Numbered from the stretch's first letter, positions 41,153-50,686 are shown. The stretch: DNA of 64,000 nt from Kitasatospora sp. NBC_00458 (GCF_036013975.1 NZ_CP107904.1:6349001-6413000); one strand, 5' to 3'. The notes: generated by a model not told the origin, from the letters alone. Numbers and translations are program-made.

Positions 41153-42175
41153 TCAGACCGCGGCGGCCTGGGGGGTCTGGGGAGCCTGGGGGGCGTCCTC
41201 GGTGGTGGCCGACGCGGGGAGGGTGCCCGCCGGGGCGGCCCCGTCCCCGCGGACGCGCAGGGCAAGCGGGATGCGCAGGGCCGCGATCCAGGTGAGCGTC
41301 GCGCCCAGCATGTGGATGCCGACCAGCAGCTCCGGGACGTCGGTGAAGTACTGGACGAAGCCCAGCACGCCCTGGAGGAGCAGGACGACCAGCAGCTCGC
41401 GCGCCCGGGCCCGGGCGGCCGGCGGGGCCTTCACGGCGGCGAAGACGAAGAGCACCGCGACCGCCAGGCCGAGCGAGACGAACGCCAGGTCGGCGTGGAC
41501 CTGGGCGAGGCGGTCGTAGTCGATCGGGATCCGCGGGACGAACTTGTTGTCCTTGGGCGTCCCCGGGTGGTGGCCGGCGCCGGTGACCAGCGTCCCGGCG
41601 GCGACCAGCAGGCCGATCACGCCGACCAGGACGTAGGCGAGCCGCTTGATCGGCTCGGCGACCAGGAGGCGGGCCGGGCCGTCGCCCTCCTTGGACCGCT
41701 CCCACATCAGCAGGGCGACCCAGACCAGGGCCATCGCGGCGATCAGGTGCAGCGCCACCGTGTACGGGTTGAGTCCGGTCAGCACGGTGATGCCGCCGAG
41801 CACGGCGTTGCTCATCACCAGCCAGAACTGGGCCCAGCCGAGCTTGCTGAGCCCGTGCCGCCACGGCCGGTGGCACCGGGCGGCCAGGATCGCCCAGCCG
41901 ACGGCGGCGCTCAGCACGTACGTGAGCATCCGGTTGGCGAACTCGATGATGCCGTGCAGGCCCATTTCGGGCGTGGGCGTCAGGCTCTCGTCGGTGCAGC
42001 GCGGCCAGGTGGTGCAGCCGAGGCCGGAGGCGGTGAGCCGGACGGCGCCGCCGGTCACGACGATCACCACGCTCATCACCAGCGCGGCGAACGCGGCACG
42101 CCGGACCGTCTCGGCGGAGGGCTTCCAGCGCTCGGCGAGCAGGGAGAAGGGGGTGGTCTTCAGCACGGCGTCCAT
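41153..42175 (-). CDS. ctaA: Heme A synthase
   Basis: A 340-residue membrane monooxygenase-type enzyme turning heme O into heme A for cytochrome aa3 oxidase. About eight membrane segments are visible. Heme-ligand His residues fall in GLHGIIEFANRMLTY, in YTVALHLIAAM and in LVGIHMLGAT, and the external Cys pair is in LGCTTWPRCTDE. The ATG at 42175 has AAGGGC about 9 bases upstream; the longer frame adds only non-conserved residues. The last 35 residues are Ala/Pro/Thr-rich. It is the functional partner of ctaB. Confidence 0.95.
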   Translation of the reverse strand: MDAVLKTTPFSLLAERWKPSAETVRRAAFAALVMSVVIVVTGGAVRLTASGLGCTTWPRCTDESLTPTPEMGLHGIIEFANRMLTYVLSAAVGWAILAARCHRPWRHGLSKLGWAQFWLVMSNAVLGGITVLTGLNPYTVALHLIAAMALVWVALLMWERSKEGDGPARLLVAEPIKRLAYVLVGVIGLLVAAGTLVTGAGHHPGTPKDNKFVPRIPIDYDRLAQVHADLAFVSLGLAVAVLFVFAAVKAPPAARARARELLVVLLLQGVLGFVQYFTDVPELLVGIHMLGATLTWIAALRIPLALRVRGDGAAPAGTLPASATTEDAPQAPQTPQAAAV

Positions 42176-42354
42176 GGTATGCGCCCTTACGGGCGATCTT
42201 GGGGCGGGGCCGGGCCTCACGGGGTGTGGCGTCGCGCGCGGTCGGCGGTCGGTCGGCGGGCGGGTGCGCGCGGCTCCGTCCGGGCCGTGCGGCGGATCGG
42301 GGTCCGGGAGTTCGGGAAGGAAGCCGCAGAACGAACCATTGGGGCAATTCGGTC

Positions 42355-42370
42355 ATTGGTCTTGACCAAT
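42355..42370. promoter_or_regulatory. DasR-type operator (dre-like palindrome)
   Basis: ATTGGTCTTGACCAAT is a near-perfect dyad; its core differs from the dre core TGGTCTAGACCA at one position. It lies 85 bases upstream of the surface-protein ATG at 42456 and 180 bases upstream of ctaA in the other direction. DasR is the GlcNAc-responsive repressor of Streptomyces. Confidence 0.65.
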
Positions 42371-42396
42371 CACCCGCTTGGCCGAAAGAGTGCGGT

Positions 42397-42408
42397 TTGG
42401 TCCATACC
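42397..42408. promoter_or_regulatory. Second, weaker dre-like site
   Basis: TTGGTCCATACC resembles the TGGTCCAGACCT-type repeats known from chitinase promoters, 26 bases downstream of the first site. Alone it would not be convincing. Confidence 0.4.
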
Positions 42409-42455
42409 TTTTTCGGGACCTCTCCCACCCCCGCACGTAAGCGGAGATCCTGCAC

Positions 42456-43880
42456 ATGCGCATACCCGTACCCGCCGCCGCTCTCGCACTCGGCGGATCC
42501 CTCGTCCTGGCCGGTCTCGTCGCCCCGGCCGTCGCCCACGCCGAGCCCGGCCAGCAGTGCCAGACGCAGCCGTTCGGCGTCGCCAACCTCTACGGCGAGT
42601 TCGTCGAGGGCGACGACACCCACACGCCGGACGCCGAGGGTGCGGTGGCGGTCGGTGGCAACGCCGACTTCACCGGCGGTTTCTCGGTCGGCCAGGAGCT
42701 GACCGCCGACCAGGTCAAGGCGCTCCCCGGCGGCAACGCGCTGGTCGTGGCCGGCCGCGTCACCGGGCACAACACCCAGGTGATGAAGGGCAACGGCGTC
42801 TACGGCTCCAAGGCCGACGGCGCCGTCATCGACGCGCACCAGGGCAAGATCAGCCAGGGCGCCTCGCCGATCGACTTCAAGGCCGAGTTCACCAAGCTGC
42901 GCGCCACCTCGGTCCAGCTGGCCGCCGTGCCGCAGACCGCCGGCGCCACGGTGGAGGCCAAGGGCAAGGAGCTCCACCTCACCAGCGGTGACGCCGCCTA
43001 CAACAGCTTCACCGTCAGCGCGGCCACCCTCCAGGGCGCCACCGACATCTTCCTGAAGGTGCCGGCCGGCTCGGTCACCGTGGTCAACGTGACCGGCGAG
43101 TCGTACGACATGTCCGCCGCGAAGACCACCGGCTTCCAGCTCTGGGACGAGGGCAAGAAGGCCTACGTCCTGGACGACAAGACGCAGAGCGCGCACGGCG
43201 GCGCCGTCCGCGCCAAGCTGCTCTGGAACTTCCCGACCGCCACCAAGGTGATCAAGAACGGTCCGGCCGCCTGGGCCGGCACCGTGCTCGCGCCGAACGC
43301 CGCGTTCTCGCTCAACACCCCCGGCGTCGGGGGAGCGAAGCCCACGGGCGGCGGCCCGGTCAACGGTTCGGTGATCGTCGCCTCGCTGACCGGGACGGCC
43401 GGTGCGGAGACGCACCACTTCCCGTTCACCGGCTGCCTGCCGGTGGTGACGCCGCCCACCACGCCGCCGACCACCCCGCCGACCACGCCGCCGGTGGTGC
43501 CGACCGGTACGCCGTCCGCCACCACCACGCCGAGCACCCCCGGTTCCACCGGCACTCCCAGTGCCTCGGGCACGCCGTCGGCCACCCCGGGCACGCCGGG
43601 TGCCTCGGTGACCCCGGGCGCCTCGGTGAGCCCGTCCGCGTCGGGCAGTGCCGTGCCGAGCGCGAGCGGGTCGGCGAGCCCGTCGGCCTCCGCCTCGGGG
43701 ACGGCCGCCGTGCCGGCCGCCTCCGCGAGCCCGTCGGTCGAGGCCAGCACCGGGGGCGGCCTCGCCCACACCGGCTCCGGCCCGGTCGTCCCGCTGGCGA
43801 TCGGCGGCGCGGTGGTCATCGCCGCGGGTGGCGCGCTGGTGCTGGTCGCGCGTCGTCGCAAGGCGGCCAACCAGGCCTGA
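42456..43880 (+). CDS. Choice-of-anchor A family surface protein with LAxTG wall anchor
   Basis: A 474-residue exported protein. Signal peptide at residues 1-29 (cleavage near AHA/EP). Residues about 35-330 form the choice-of-anchor A / collagen-binding-like domain beginning PFGVANLYGEFVEGDDTHTPDAEGAVAVGGNADFTGG. Then come a Pro/Thr stalk (TPPTTPPTTPP), a Ser/Thr/Ala/Pro stalk, and at residue 436 the sorting signal LAHTG, a hydrophobic helix and RRRKAANQA. LAxTG is the class E sortase signal of high-GC actinobacteria. Two dre-like sites lie upstream. The partner ligand is unknown, and no sortase is encoded in the window. Confidence 0.93.
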   Translation: MRIPVPAAALALGGSLVLAGLVAPAVAHAEPGQQCQTQPFGVANLYGEFVEGDDTHTPDAEGAVAVGGNADFTGGFSVGQELTADQVKALPGGNALVVAGRVTGHNTQVMKGNGVYGSKADGAVIDAHQGKISQGASPIDFKAEFTKLRATSVQLAAVPQTAGATVEAKGKELHLTSGDAAYNSFTVSAATLQGATDIFLKVPAGSVTVVNVTGESYDMSAAKTTGFQLWDEGKKAYVLDDKTQSAHGGAVRAKLLWNFPTATKVIKNGPAAWAGTVLAPNAAFSLNTPGVGGAKPTGGGPVNGSVIVASLTGTAGAETHHFPFTGCLPVVTPPTTPPTTPPTTPPVVPTGTPSATTTPSTPGSTGTPSASGTPSATPGTPGASVTPGASVSPSASGSAVPSASGSASPSASASGTAAVPAASASPSVEASTGGGLAHTGSGPVVPLAIGGAVVIAAGGALVLVARRRKAANQA

Positions 43881-44180
43881 TCCGTCGCGGGTTGACAGCC
43901 CCATGGCCCCCGGTGATCGAACCCGATCACCGGGGGTCGCTGTTTTTCGGCCAGTGTGACGGAGTTCATTCGACTTCGTCGAAGCGGCGTCGTCCGAGGT
44001 CGCGGGTGTGATGGGCTCCCTGTGCACATCCGAGGCCGGACGGACAGGGGAAATCCGGTCGTGCGGTGGGGTGTGGAGGGGCGCGGGCGTGCCGGTAGAG
44101 TCCCCCGGACAGTCGTAGCGGGCCACCGCTGATCCACTCAACACGCCTGCTGCACAAGACCGTTCGGAGGGGACAACGAA
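43881..44180 (+). other. Spacer between the two wall-protein genes
   Basis: 300 bp. After the terminator it has an inverted repeat TTCGACTTCGTCGAA at about 43970-43984, a possible -10 TAGAGT at 44096-44101 and a GGAGGGGA ribosome site before 44181. No gene is seen. Confidence 0.5.
43907..43946 (+). terminator. Intrinsic terminator with T-run after the first wall-protein gene
   Basis: A 13-bp stem (43907-43919 with 43924-43936), a 4-nt loop and TGTTTTT ending at about 43946, an unusually classical form for this genome. Confidence 0.88.
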
Positions 44181-44924
44181 ATGGCGCGACAGCGGCGGCA
44201 GATCGGCATCAGCAGTGCGGCACTGGCGGGGGCGGCGGCGGCAGCCGTCCTGCTGCCGCTGGCCCTGGCCACGGGTGCGTCGGCGCACGTCCCGGCCTGG
44301 CAGGTCACCTGCGACAAGATCGTGATCGATCTGACCAACTACAGCGACACGGAGGGCGTGAAGAACGCCGTCAGCCTCACCGTCGACGGTGAGAAGGTGC
44401 TGGACCAGAAGGAGTTCGGCAAGGAGTTCCACCAGACGTTCCCGGTGAAGGCGCACACCGCGCCGATCAGCGCCACCTTCGTGGTGACCACCACCGAGGA
44501 CCCGAAGAACAACGACTGGAACAAGACGGAGACGAAGACGATCGAGGTCTGCGCGACCCCGACGCCGACTCCCACTCCCACGCCGACTCCCACCCCGACC
44601 CCGACTCCGACTCCCACCCCCACACCGACGGTGACGCCGACGCCGACCCCGACGCGCACCGTCACCCCGACCCCCACGCCGACCCCCACCCGGACGGCGA
44701 CGCCCACCCCGACCCCCACGCGGACGCCGACCCCGACGCCGACCCCGAGCCGCACGGCGGCCCCGGTCCCGGCGGCCACCTCGACACCGACCGCCCAGGT
44801 ACTCGCCTCGACCGGCAGCAGTGACGCCACCCCGGTCATCGCGGCCGCCGGCGGCGGAGTCGTGGTCCTCGGCGGCGCCCTCGTCTTCCTCGCCCGCCGA
44901 CGCCGCGGCGGCGACGAGAGCTGA
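44181..44924 (+). CDS. Small LAxTG-anchored surface protein with (Pro-Thr)n stalk
   Basis: A 247-residue exported protein: signal peptide at residues 1-35 (ending GASAHV), a small beta-rich domain (about 36-125) bounded by Cys in QVTCDKIVI and IEVCATP that could form a disulfide, then a stalk of about 65 residues almost entirely Thr-Pro, and from residue 208 LASTG, a hydrophobic helix and RRRRGGDES. It shares the wall-sorting design of the upstream gene, so the two may be displayed together. The ATG at 44181 follows GGAGGGGA. The binding target of the small domain is unknown. Confidence 0.92.
   Translation: MARQRRQIGISSAALAGAAAAAVLLPLALATGASAHVPAWQVTCDKIVIDLTNYSDTEGVKNAVSLTVDGEKVLDQKEFGKEFHQTFPVKAHTAPISATFVVTTTEDPKNNDWNKTETKTIEVCATPTPTPTPTPTPTPTPTPTPTPTPTVTPTPTPTRTVTPTPTPTPTRTATPTPTPTRTPTPTPTPSRTAAPVPAATSTPTAQVLASTGSSDATPVIAAAGGGVVVLGGALVFLARRRRGGDES
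44556..44748 (+). repeat. Hexamer-like microsatellite coding for Thr-Pro repeats
   Basis: About 190 bp of ACSCCS-type units (ACCCCG, ACTCCC, ACGCCG). It encodes the stalk of the surface protein. Units vary at third positions, which dampens but does not exclude slippage. Confidence 0.9.
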
Positions 44925-44944
44925 CCGGCCCGGACGATGCACGA

Positions 44945-44990
44945 CCGGCGACGGCCCCTCGACTCGGACGAGTCGAGGGGCCGTCGCCGG
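44945..44990. terminator. Bidirectional hairpin between the wall-protein gene and the ABC permease
   Basis: A perfect 20-bp stem (44945-44964 with 44971-44990) and a 6-nt loop, between convergent genes. Confidence 0.9.
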
Positions 44991-45116
44991 TTCCGGCCGC
45001 GGGCTCCGGTTGCGGGCTCGGCGCGGCAGGGGCGCCGCGCAGGAAGTCGGCCGGGCCGACTTCCTGTGCACGGGGCTCGGCTGCGGGCCGGGGGCCGCCG
45101 CCGTTGTGGGGAGGGG

Positions 45117-45883
45117 CTACTCCCAGCGGAAGAAGCGGGTGGCGGCGGCCAGGGCGAGGACGGACCAGGCGGCCAGGATGCCGAGGTCGGCCCAGGGGAC
45201 GCCGGCGCCGGTCTGGAGGACGGAGCGGAGGCCGTCGGAGAGGGCGGCGATGGGGAGGAGTTCCAGGACGGACTGGACGGCGGCCGGGAACTTCGACAGC
45301 GGCACGATCACCCCGCCGGCCAGCAGCAGCAGGATGAAGACCAGGTTGGCCGCCGCCAGCGTCGCCTCCGCCTTCAGGGTGCCGGCCATCAGCAGGCCGA
45401 GGCCGGAGAAGGCGGCGGTGCCGAGGACGAGCAGGGCGGCCACGGTGAGCGGGTCGCCCTGCGGCGACCAGCCGAGTGCGAGGGCGATCGCCGACAGCAG
45501 TGCCACCTGGAGCGCCTCGGTGACCAGGACGCAGCCGGTCTTGGCGGTGAGCAGCGCCCAGCGCGGCAGCGGGCTGGCGCCGAGCCGCTTCAGGACCCCG
45601 TACCGGCGTTCGAAGCCGGTGGCGATGGCCTGGCCGGTGAAGGCGGTGGACATGACGGCCAGGGCGAGCAGGCCGGGCGCGAGGAAGTCGACGCGCTTGC
45701 CGGGGCCCTCGACGGCGACGATGTCGACGGCGGAGAAGAGGACGAGCAGCACCGTCGGGATGACGACGGTCAGCAGCAGCTGCTCGCCGTTGCGCAGCAG
45801 CATCTTCGTCTCGAACGCCGTCTGGGCGAGCAGCATCCGGCCGACGGGGGCCGCGCCGGGCTGGGGGGAGTGGTCGGTGGTCG

Positions 45884-45887
<4 letters not shown>
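45117..45887 (-). CDS. ABC transporter permease (ABC-2 type)
   Basis: A 256-residue ABC-2 permease with six membrane segments: LLLTVVIPTVLLVLFSAV, FLAPGLLALAVMSTAF, the segment after ASPLPRWALLTAKTG, a fourth (LTVAALLVLGTAAFSGLGLLMAG), ANLVFILLLLAGGVIVP, and a last one near the C-terminus. The ATP-independent marks GFERRYGVLKRLGASPLPR and VIVPLSKFPAAVQSVLELLP are typical of drug-export permeases. The GTG at 45887 overlaps the stop of the ATPase gene, so the two form one exporter. Substrate unknown. Confidence 0.92.
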
Positions 45888-46810
<923 letters not shown>

Positions 46811-47112
46811 ACCGGCGAGTCTAAGAGGAGCGAACACGGCGGCCGGACGGGAGGCCCGGCGGAGGGCCGGGCCGGGGCCGGCGCGCGGAGCGGAGGGGCC
46901 GGTGGAGGGCGTGTAAGGGGCATGGCGGAGGATTGGATTCCGGATCGCCGGACCTCCCGGTCGGGGCCCGCATCGGCCGCAGCGACCGGCGAAACGGAAC
47001 CTCCGGTGATCGTTTCCGCAGGTCAGGTAAGGCTTACCTGCGTGACAGATGCCACGGGTGAGGCCTGGATCACGGCTTGTCCTGCCGGAAGGAATTACGC
47101 AACACTGGTGTT
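46811..47112. other. Divergent control region of the ABC exporter and the suf operon
   Basis: 302 bp without a gene. It contains the iron-box-like dyad and the SufR-type operator listed separately, both nearer to suf. The half toward the exporter is GC-rich and shows no clear operator. Confidence 0.6.
47024..47040. promoter_or_regulatory. Iron box (DmdR1/DtxR-type operator)
   Basis: CAGGTAAGGCTTACCTG is a perfect 8-bp dyad around one base and fits the streptomycete iron-box pattern TAGGTTAGGCTNACCTA. It lies 73 bp upstream of the sufR start. DmdR1 with Fe2+ would repress from it. Confidence 0.75.
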
Positions 47113-47113
47113 G
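47100..47113. promoter_or_regulatory. SufR-type operator CAAC-N6-GTTG overlapping the sufR start codon
   Basis: CAACACTGGTGTTG matches the CAAC-N6-GTTG palindrome that I recall for S. avermitilis SufR. Its last base is the first base of the GTG start, so bound SufR would cover the transcription start of a leaderless message. Confidence 0.78.
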
Positions 47114-47967
47114 TGAAAAACATGCGCGAGCACCCCGCACAGCAGGAGGCCGAGTCGGCCCCCGGCTGCGCCGTGCCCGCGACGGCGGCCGAGGTGCTGC
47201 TGGACGGCCACCGCGCCACCCGGGACCGGGTCGCCCGGTCGATCCTCGACCACGGCCCCTCCTCCGCCGCCGACCTGGCGAACCGGCTCGGTCTGACCAC
47301 CGCCGCCGTCCGCCGTCACCTGGACGGCCTCACCGCCGCCGGCCTCGTCGACGCCCGCGAGCAGCGGGTGTACGGCAGCCGCGGCCGCGGCCGTCCCGCC
47401 AAGGTCTTCGCCCTCACCGACGCCGGTCGGGACGCCTTCTACCAGGCGTACGACCAGCTCGCCGCCGACGCCCTGCGCTGGATCTCCGACGCGGTGGGCG
47501 GCGGCACGGCGGGCGAGGAGGCGGTCGCCGCCTTCGCCCGCGCCCGGTTCGGGCGGCAGGCCGAGAAGTACCTGGAGGCCCTCGGTTCGGCCGAGGCGGG
47601 GGAGCGCACCGAGGCCCTCGCCCAGGCGCTGAGCGCCGACGGGTACGCTGCCACGGTGCGGCGGGTGCCGTCCGCCGCGGCGAAGGCCCCGGCGGGAGCC
47701 CAGCTCTGCCAGCACCACTGCCCGGTCGCGCACATCGCCGAGCAGTTCCCGCAGCTCTGCGAGGCGGAGACCGAGGTCTTCTCCCAACTGCTGGGCACCC
47801 ATGTGCAACGGCTGGCCACCATCGCCCACGGCGACGGGGTCTGCACCACCTATGTGCCGGCACCCGGTGCCGCATCGTCGTCCGCCCTGCGCGCCGCCGC
47901 GGGCCGGGGCACCGATGCCGCGCCGACTGCCGGTACGTCCACCGATGATTCAGCGTCCGCGCGTTAG
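47113..47967 (+). CDS. sufR: Fe-S cluster-sensing repressor SufR
   Basis: A 284-residue ArsR/DeoR-type regulator. The winged helix covers ATRDRVARSILDHGPSSAADLANRLGLTTAAVRRHLDGL with the wing RVYGSRGRGRPAKVFALTDAG. The C-terminal Cys set in LCQHHCPVAHIAEQFPQLCEAE fits a [4Fe-4S]-binding site. The GTG at 47113 lacks a ribosome site at normal distance, so a leaderless start is likely; ATG at 47122 is an alternative. It is first in the suf operon, 9 bases before sufB. The holo-protein represses suf and loses repression when clusters are damaged. The last 45 residues are an unstructured Ala/Ser tail. Confidence 0.94.
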   Translation: MKNMREHPAQQEAESAPGCAVPATAAEVLLDGHRATRDRVARSILDHGPSSAADLANRLGLTTAAVRRHLDGLTAAGLVDAREQRVYGSRGRGRPAKVFALTDAGRDAFYQAYDQLAADALRWISDAVGGGTAGEEAVAAFARARFGRQAEKYLEALGSAEAGERTEALAQALSADGYAATVRRVPSAAAKAPAGAQLCQHHCPVAHIAEQFPQLCEAETEVFSQLLGTHVQRLATIAHGDGVCTTYVPAPGAASSSALRAAAGRGTDAAPTAGTSTDDSASAR

Positions 47968-47976
47968 GAAGCTCGC

Positions 47977-49392
47977 ATGACTGACACCGTTTCGCACCCG
48001 GAGCTCGAAGGCCTGGGCACCTACGAGTACGGCTGGGCCGACCCGGACACCGCGGGTGCCGAGGCCAAGCGCGGGCTCAGCGAGGAGGTCGTCCGCGACA
48101 TCTCCGCGAAGAAGAACGAGTCCGAGTGGATGCTGAACCTGCGGCTCAAGGGCCTCAAGCTGTTCGGCAAGAAGCCCATGCCGACCTGGGGCTCCGACCT
48201 GACCGGCATCGACTTCGACAACATCAAGTACTTCGTCCGCTCCACCGAGAAGCAGGCCGAGTCCTGGGAGGACCTGCCCGCCGACATCAAGGCGACGTAC
48301 GACAGGCTCGGCATCCCGGAGGCGGAGAAGCAGCGCCTGGTCGCCGGTGTCGCCGCCCAGTACGAGTCCGAGGTCGTCTACCACCAGATCCGCGAGGACC
48401 TGGAGGAGCAGGGCGTCATCTTCCTGGACACCGACACCGCGCTGCGCGAGCACCCGGAGATCTTCAAGGAGTACTTCGGCACCGTCATCCCGGCCGGCGA
48501 CAACAAGTTCGCCGCGCTGAACACGGCCGTCTGGTCGGGCGGGTCCTTCATCTACGTGCCGAAGGGTGTCCACGTCGACATCCCGCTCCAGGCCTACTTC
48601 CGGATCAACACCGAGAACATGGGCCAGTTCGAGCGGACGCTGATCATCGTCGACGAGGACGCCTACGTCCACTACGTCGAGGGCTGCACCGCCCCGATCT
48701 ACTCCTCCGACTCGCTGCACTCCGCGGTCGTGGAGATCATCGTCAAGAAGGGCGGCCGCTGCCGCTACACGACCATCCAGAACTGGTCGAACAACGTCTA
48801 CAACCTGGTCACCAAGCGCGCCGTGGCGTACGAGGGCGCGACCATGGAGTGGGTCGACGGCAACATCGGCTCCAAGGTCACCATGAAGTACCCGGCCGTC
48901 TACCTGATGGGCGAGCACGCCAAGGGCGAGACCCTGTCGATCGCCTTCGCGGGCGAGGGCCAGCACCAGGACGCCGGCGCCAAGATGGTCCACATGGCGC
49001 CCAACACCTCCTCCAACATCGTCTCCAAGTCGGTGGCGCGGGGCGGCGGCCGCACCTCCTACCGCGGCCTGATCGAGATCGGCGAGGGCTCCAAGGGCGC
49101 CAAGTCCAACGTGCTCTGCGACGCGCTGCTGGTCGACACCATCTCCCGGTCGGACACCTACCCCTACGTCGACGTCCGCGAGGACGACGTCTCCATGGGC
49201 CACGAGGCGACCGTCTCCAAGGTCAGCGAGGACCAGCTCTTCTACCTGATGAGCCGCGGCATGACCGAGTTCGAGGCCATGGCGATGATCGTCCGCGGCT
49301 TCGTCGAGCCGATCGCGCGCGAGCTGCCGATGGAGTACGCGCTGGAGCTGAACCGGCTGATCGAGCTGCAGATGGAGGGCTCCGTCGGCTGA
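47977..49392 (+). CDS. sufB: Fe-S cluster assembly protein SufB
   Basis: A 471-residue scaffold subunit of the SufBCD complex. The conserved right-handed beta-helix with VWSGGSFIYVPKGVHVDIPLQAYFRIN, FERTLIIVDEDAYVHYVEGCTAP with the conserved Cys, and the C-terminal SEDQLFYLMSRGMTEFEAMAMIVRGFVEPI are intact. No intein interrupts it. The ATG at 47977 has AGGAAG 7-12 bases upstream. It is second in the suf operon. Confidence 0.98.
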   Translation: MTDTVSHPELEGLGTYEYGWADPDTAGAEAKRGLSEEVVRDISAKKNESEWMLNLRLKGLKLFGKKPMPTWGSDLTGIDFDNIKYFVRSTEKQAESWEDLPADIKATYDRLGIPEAEKQRLVAGVAAQYESEVVYHQIREDLEEQGVIFLDTDTALREHPEIFKEYFGTVIPAGDNKFAALNTAVWSGGSFIYVPKGVHVDIPLQAYFRINTENMGQFERTLIIVDEDAYVHYVEGCTAPIYSSDSLHSAVVEIIVKKGGRCRYTTIQNWSNNVYNLVTKRAVAYEGATMEWVDGNIGSKVTMKYPAVYLMGEHAKGETLSIAFAGEGQHQDAGAKMVHMAPNTSSNIVSKSVARGGGRTSYRGLIEIGEGSKGAKSNVLCDALLVDTISRSDTYPYVDVREDDVSMGHEATVSKVSEDQLFYLMSRGMTEFEAMAMIVRGFVEPIARELPMEYALELNRLIELQMEGSVG

Positions 49393-49449
49393 CCGCCGGC
49401 CGCCCCGCCGTCCATCGGAACTTCGAGGAAGAGAGCACAACGAACAGCC

Positions 49450-50682
49450 ATGGCTGACGTCAACACCCCCACCGGCTCCACCACCGCCGGTTCGATCGAG
49501 GTCGGCACGGCCGGCGCCGGCGCCCAGCTCGCCGGCCCCGGCACCGGCCGCACCACCGTCAAGCAGCCGATCGACGCGCGCGTCGCGGTCAAGCCGTCCT
49601 TCGACGTCGCGGACTTCCCGGTGCCGACCGGCCGCGAGGAGGACTGGCGGTTCACCCCGCTGCACCGCCTCGGCGGGCTCCACGACGGCACCGCCGCCGA
49701 GGGCGACAAGGGCGAGGACAAGGTCGAACTGAGCCTGCCGGACGGCGTCACCGCCGAGACCGTCGGCCGCGACGACGCCCGCCTCGGCAAGGCCGGCAAG
49801 CCGGTCGACCGGGTCGCCGCGCAGGCGTTCAGCGCCTTCGAGCAGGCGCTCGTGGTCACCGTCCCCGAGGAGACGGTGCTCACCGAGCCGGTCAGGATCG
49901 ACGTGCACGGCGAGGGCGGCACCCGCTTCGCCCACGTGGTGGTCGACGTCAAGCCGTTCGCCGAGGCCGTCGTGGTGATCAACCACACCGGCACCGGCAC
50001 CCGCGCCGCCAACGTCGAGCTGCTGGTCGGCGACGGCGCCAAGCTCACCTTCGTGTCCGTCCAGGACTGGGAGCGCGACGCGGTCCACGTCGCCCAGCAG
50101 ACCGCCCTGGTCGGCCGCGACGCCTCGCTGAAGTCCGTCGTCGTCACCTTCGGCGGCGACGTGGTCCGCATCCACCCGCGGGTCTCCTACGCCGCGCCCG
50201 GCGGCGAGGCCGAGCTGTTCGGCCTCTACTTCGCCGACGCCGGCCAGCACCTGGAGCACCGTCTGGTCATCGACCACGACACCCCGCACTGCCGCTCCAA
50301 CGTGGTCTACAAGGGCGCGCTGCAGGGCCAGGACGCGCACGCCGTCTGGGTCGGCGACGTGCTGATCCGCGCCGCCGCCGAGGGCACCGACACCTACGAG
50401 CTCAACCGCAACCTGGTGCTCACCGACGGCGCCCGGGTCGACTCCATCCCCAACCTGGAGATCGAGACCGGCGAGATCGTCGGCGCCGGCCACGCCTCCG
50501 CGACCGGCCGCTTCGACGACGAGCAGCTGTTCTACCTGCAGGCCCGCGGCATCCCGGCCGACGAGGCCCGCCGCCTGGTGGTGCGCGGCTTCTTCGCCGA
50601 ACTGGTCCAGCAGATCGGCGTCGCCGAGATCCAGGAACACCTCATGGAGAAGATCGAGGCCGAGCTGGAAGCGGCGGTCTGA
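49450..50682 (+). CDS. sufD: Fe-S cluster assembly protein SufD
   Basis: A 410-residue paralogue of SufB. The N-terminal 110 residues are variable, with FPVPTGREEDWRFTPLHRLGG as first conserved block; the C-terminal beta-helix has HYTNE-like HDTPHCRSNVVYKGALQGQDAHAVWVG and the end DDEQLFYLQARGIPADEARRLVVRGFFAEL. The ATG at 49450 is 57 bp after sufB. It forms the SufBC2D scaffold with SufB and SufC. Confidence 0.97.
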   Translation: MADVNTPTGSTTAGSIEVGTAGAGAQLAGPGTGRTTVKQPIDARVAVKPSFDVADFPVPTGREEDWRFTPLHRLGGLHDGTAAEGDKGEDKVELSLPDGVTAETVGRDDARLGKAGKPVDRVAAQAFSAFEQALVVTVPEETVLTEPVRIDVHGEGGTRFAHVVVDVKPFAEAVVVINHTGTGTRAANVELLVGDGAKLTFVSVQDWERDAVHVAQQTALVGRDASLKSVVVTFGGDVVRIHPRVSYAAPGGEAELFGLYFADAGQHLEHRLVIDHDTPHCRSNVVYKGALQGQDAHAVWVGDVLIRAAAEGTDTYELNRNLVLTDGARVDSIPNLEIETGEIVGAGHASATGRFDDEQLFYLQARGIPADEARRLVVRGFFAELVQQIGVAEIQEHLMEKIEAELEAAV

Positions 50683-50686
50683 CCCG

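Noticed and set aside
44556..44748. CRISPR-like repeat array.
   Set aside because: The repeat is a six-base codon repeat inside a surface-protein gene, with no spacers.
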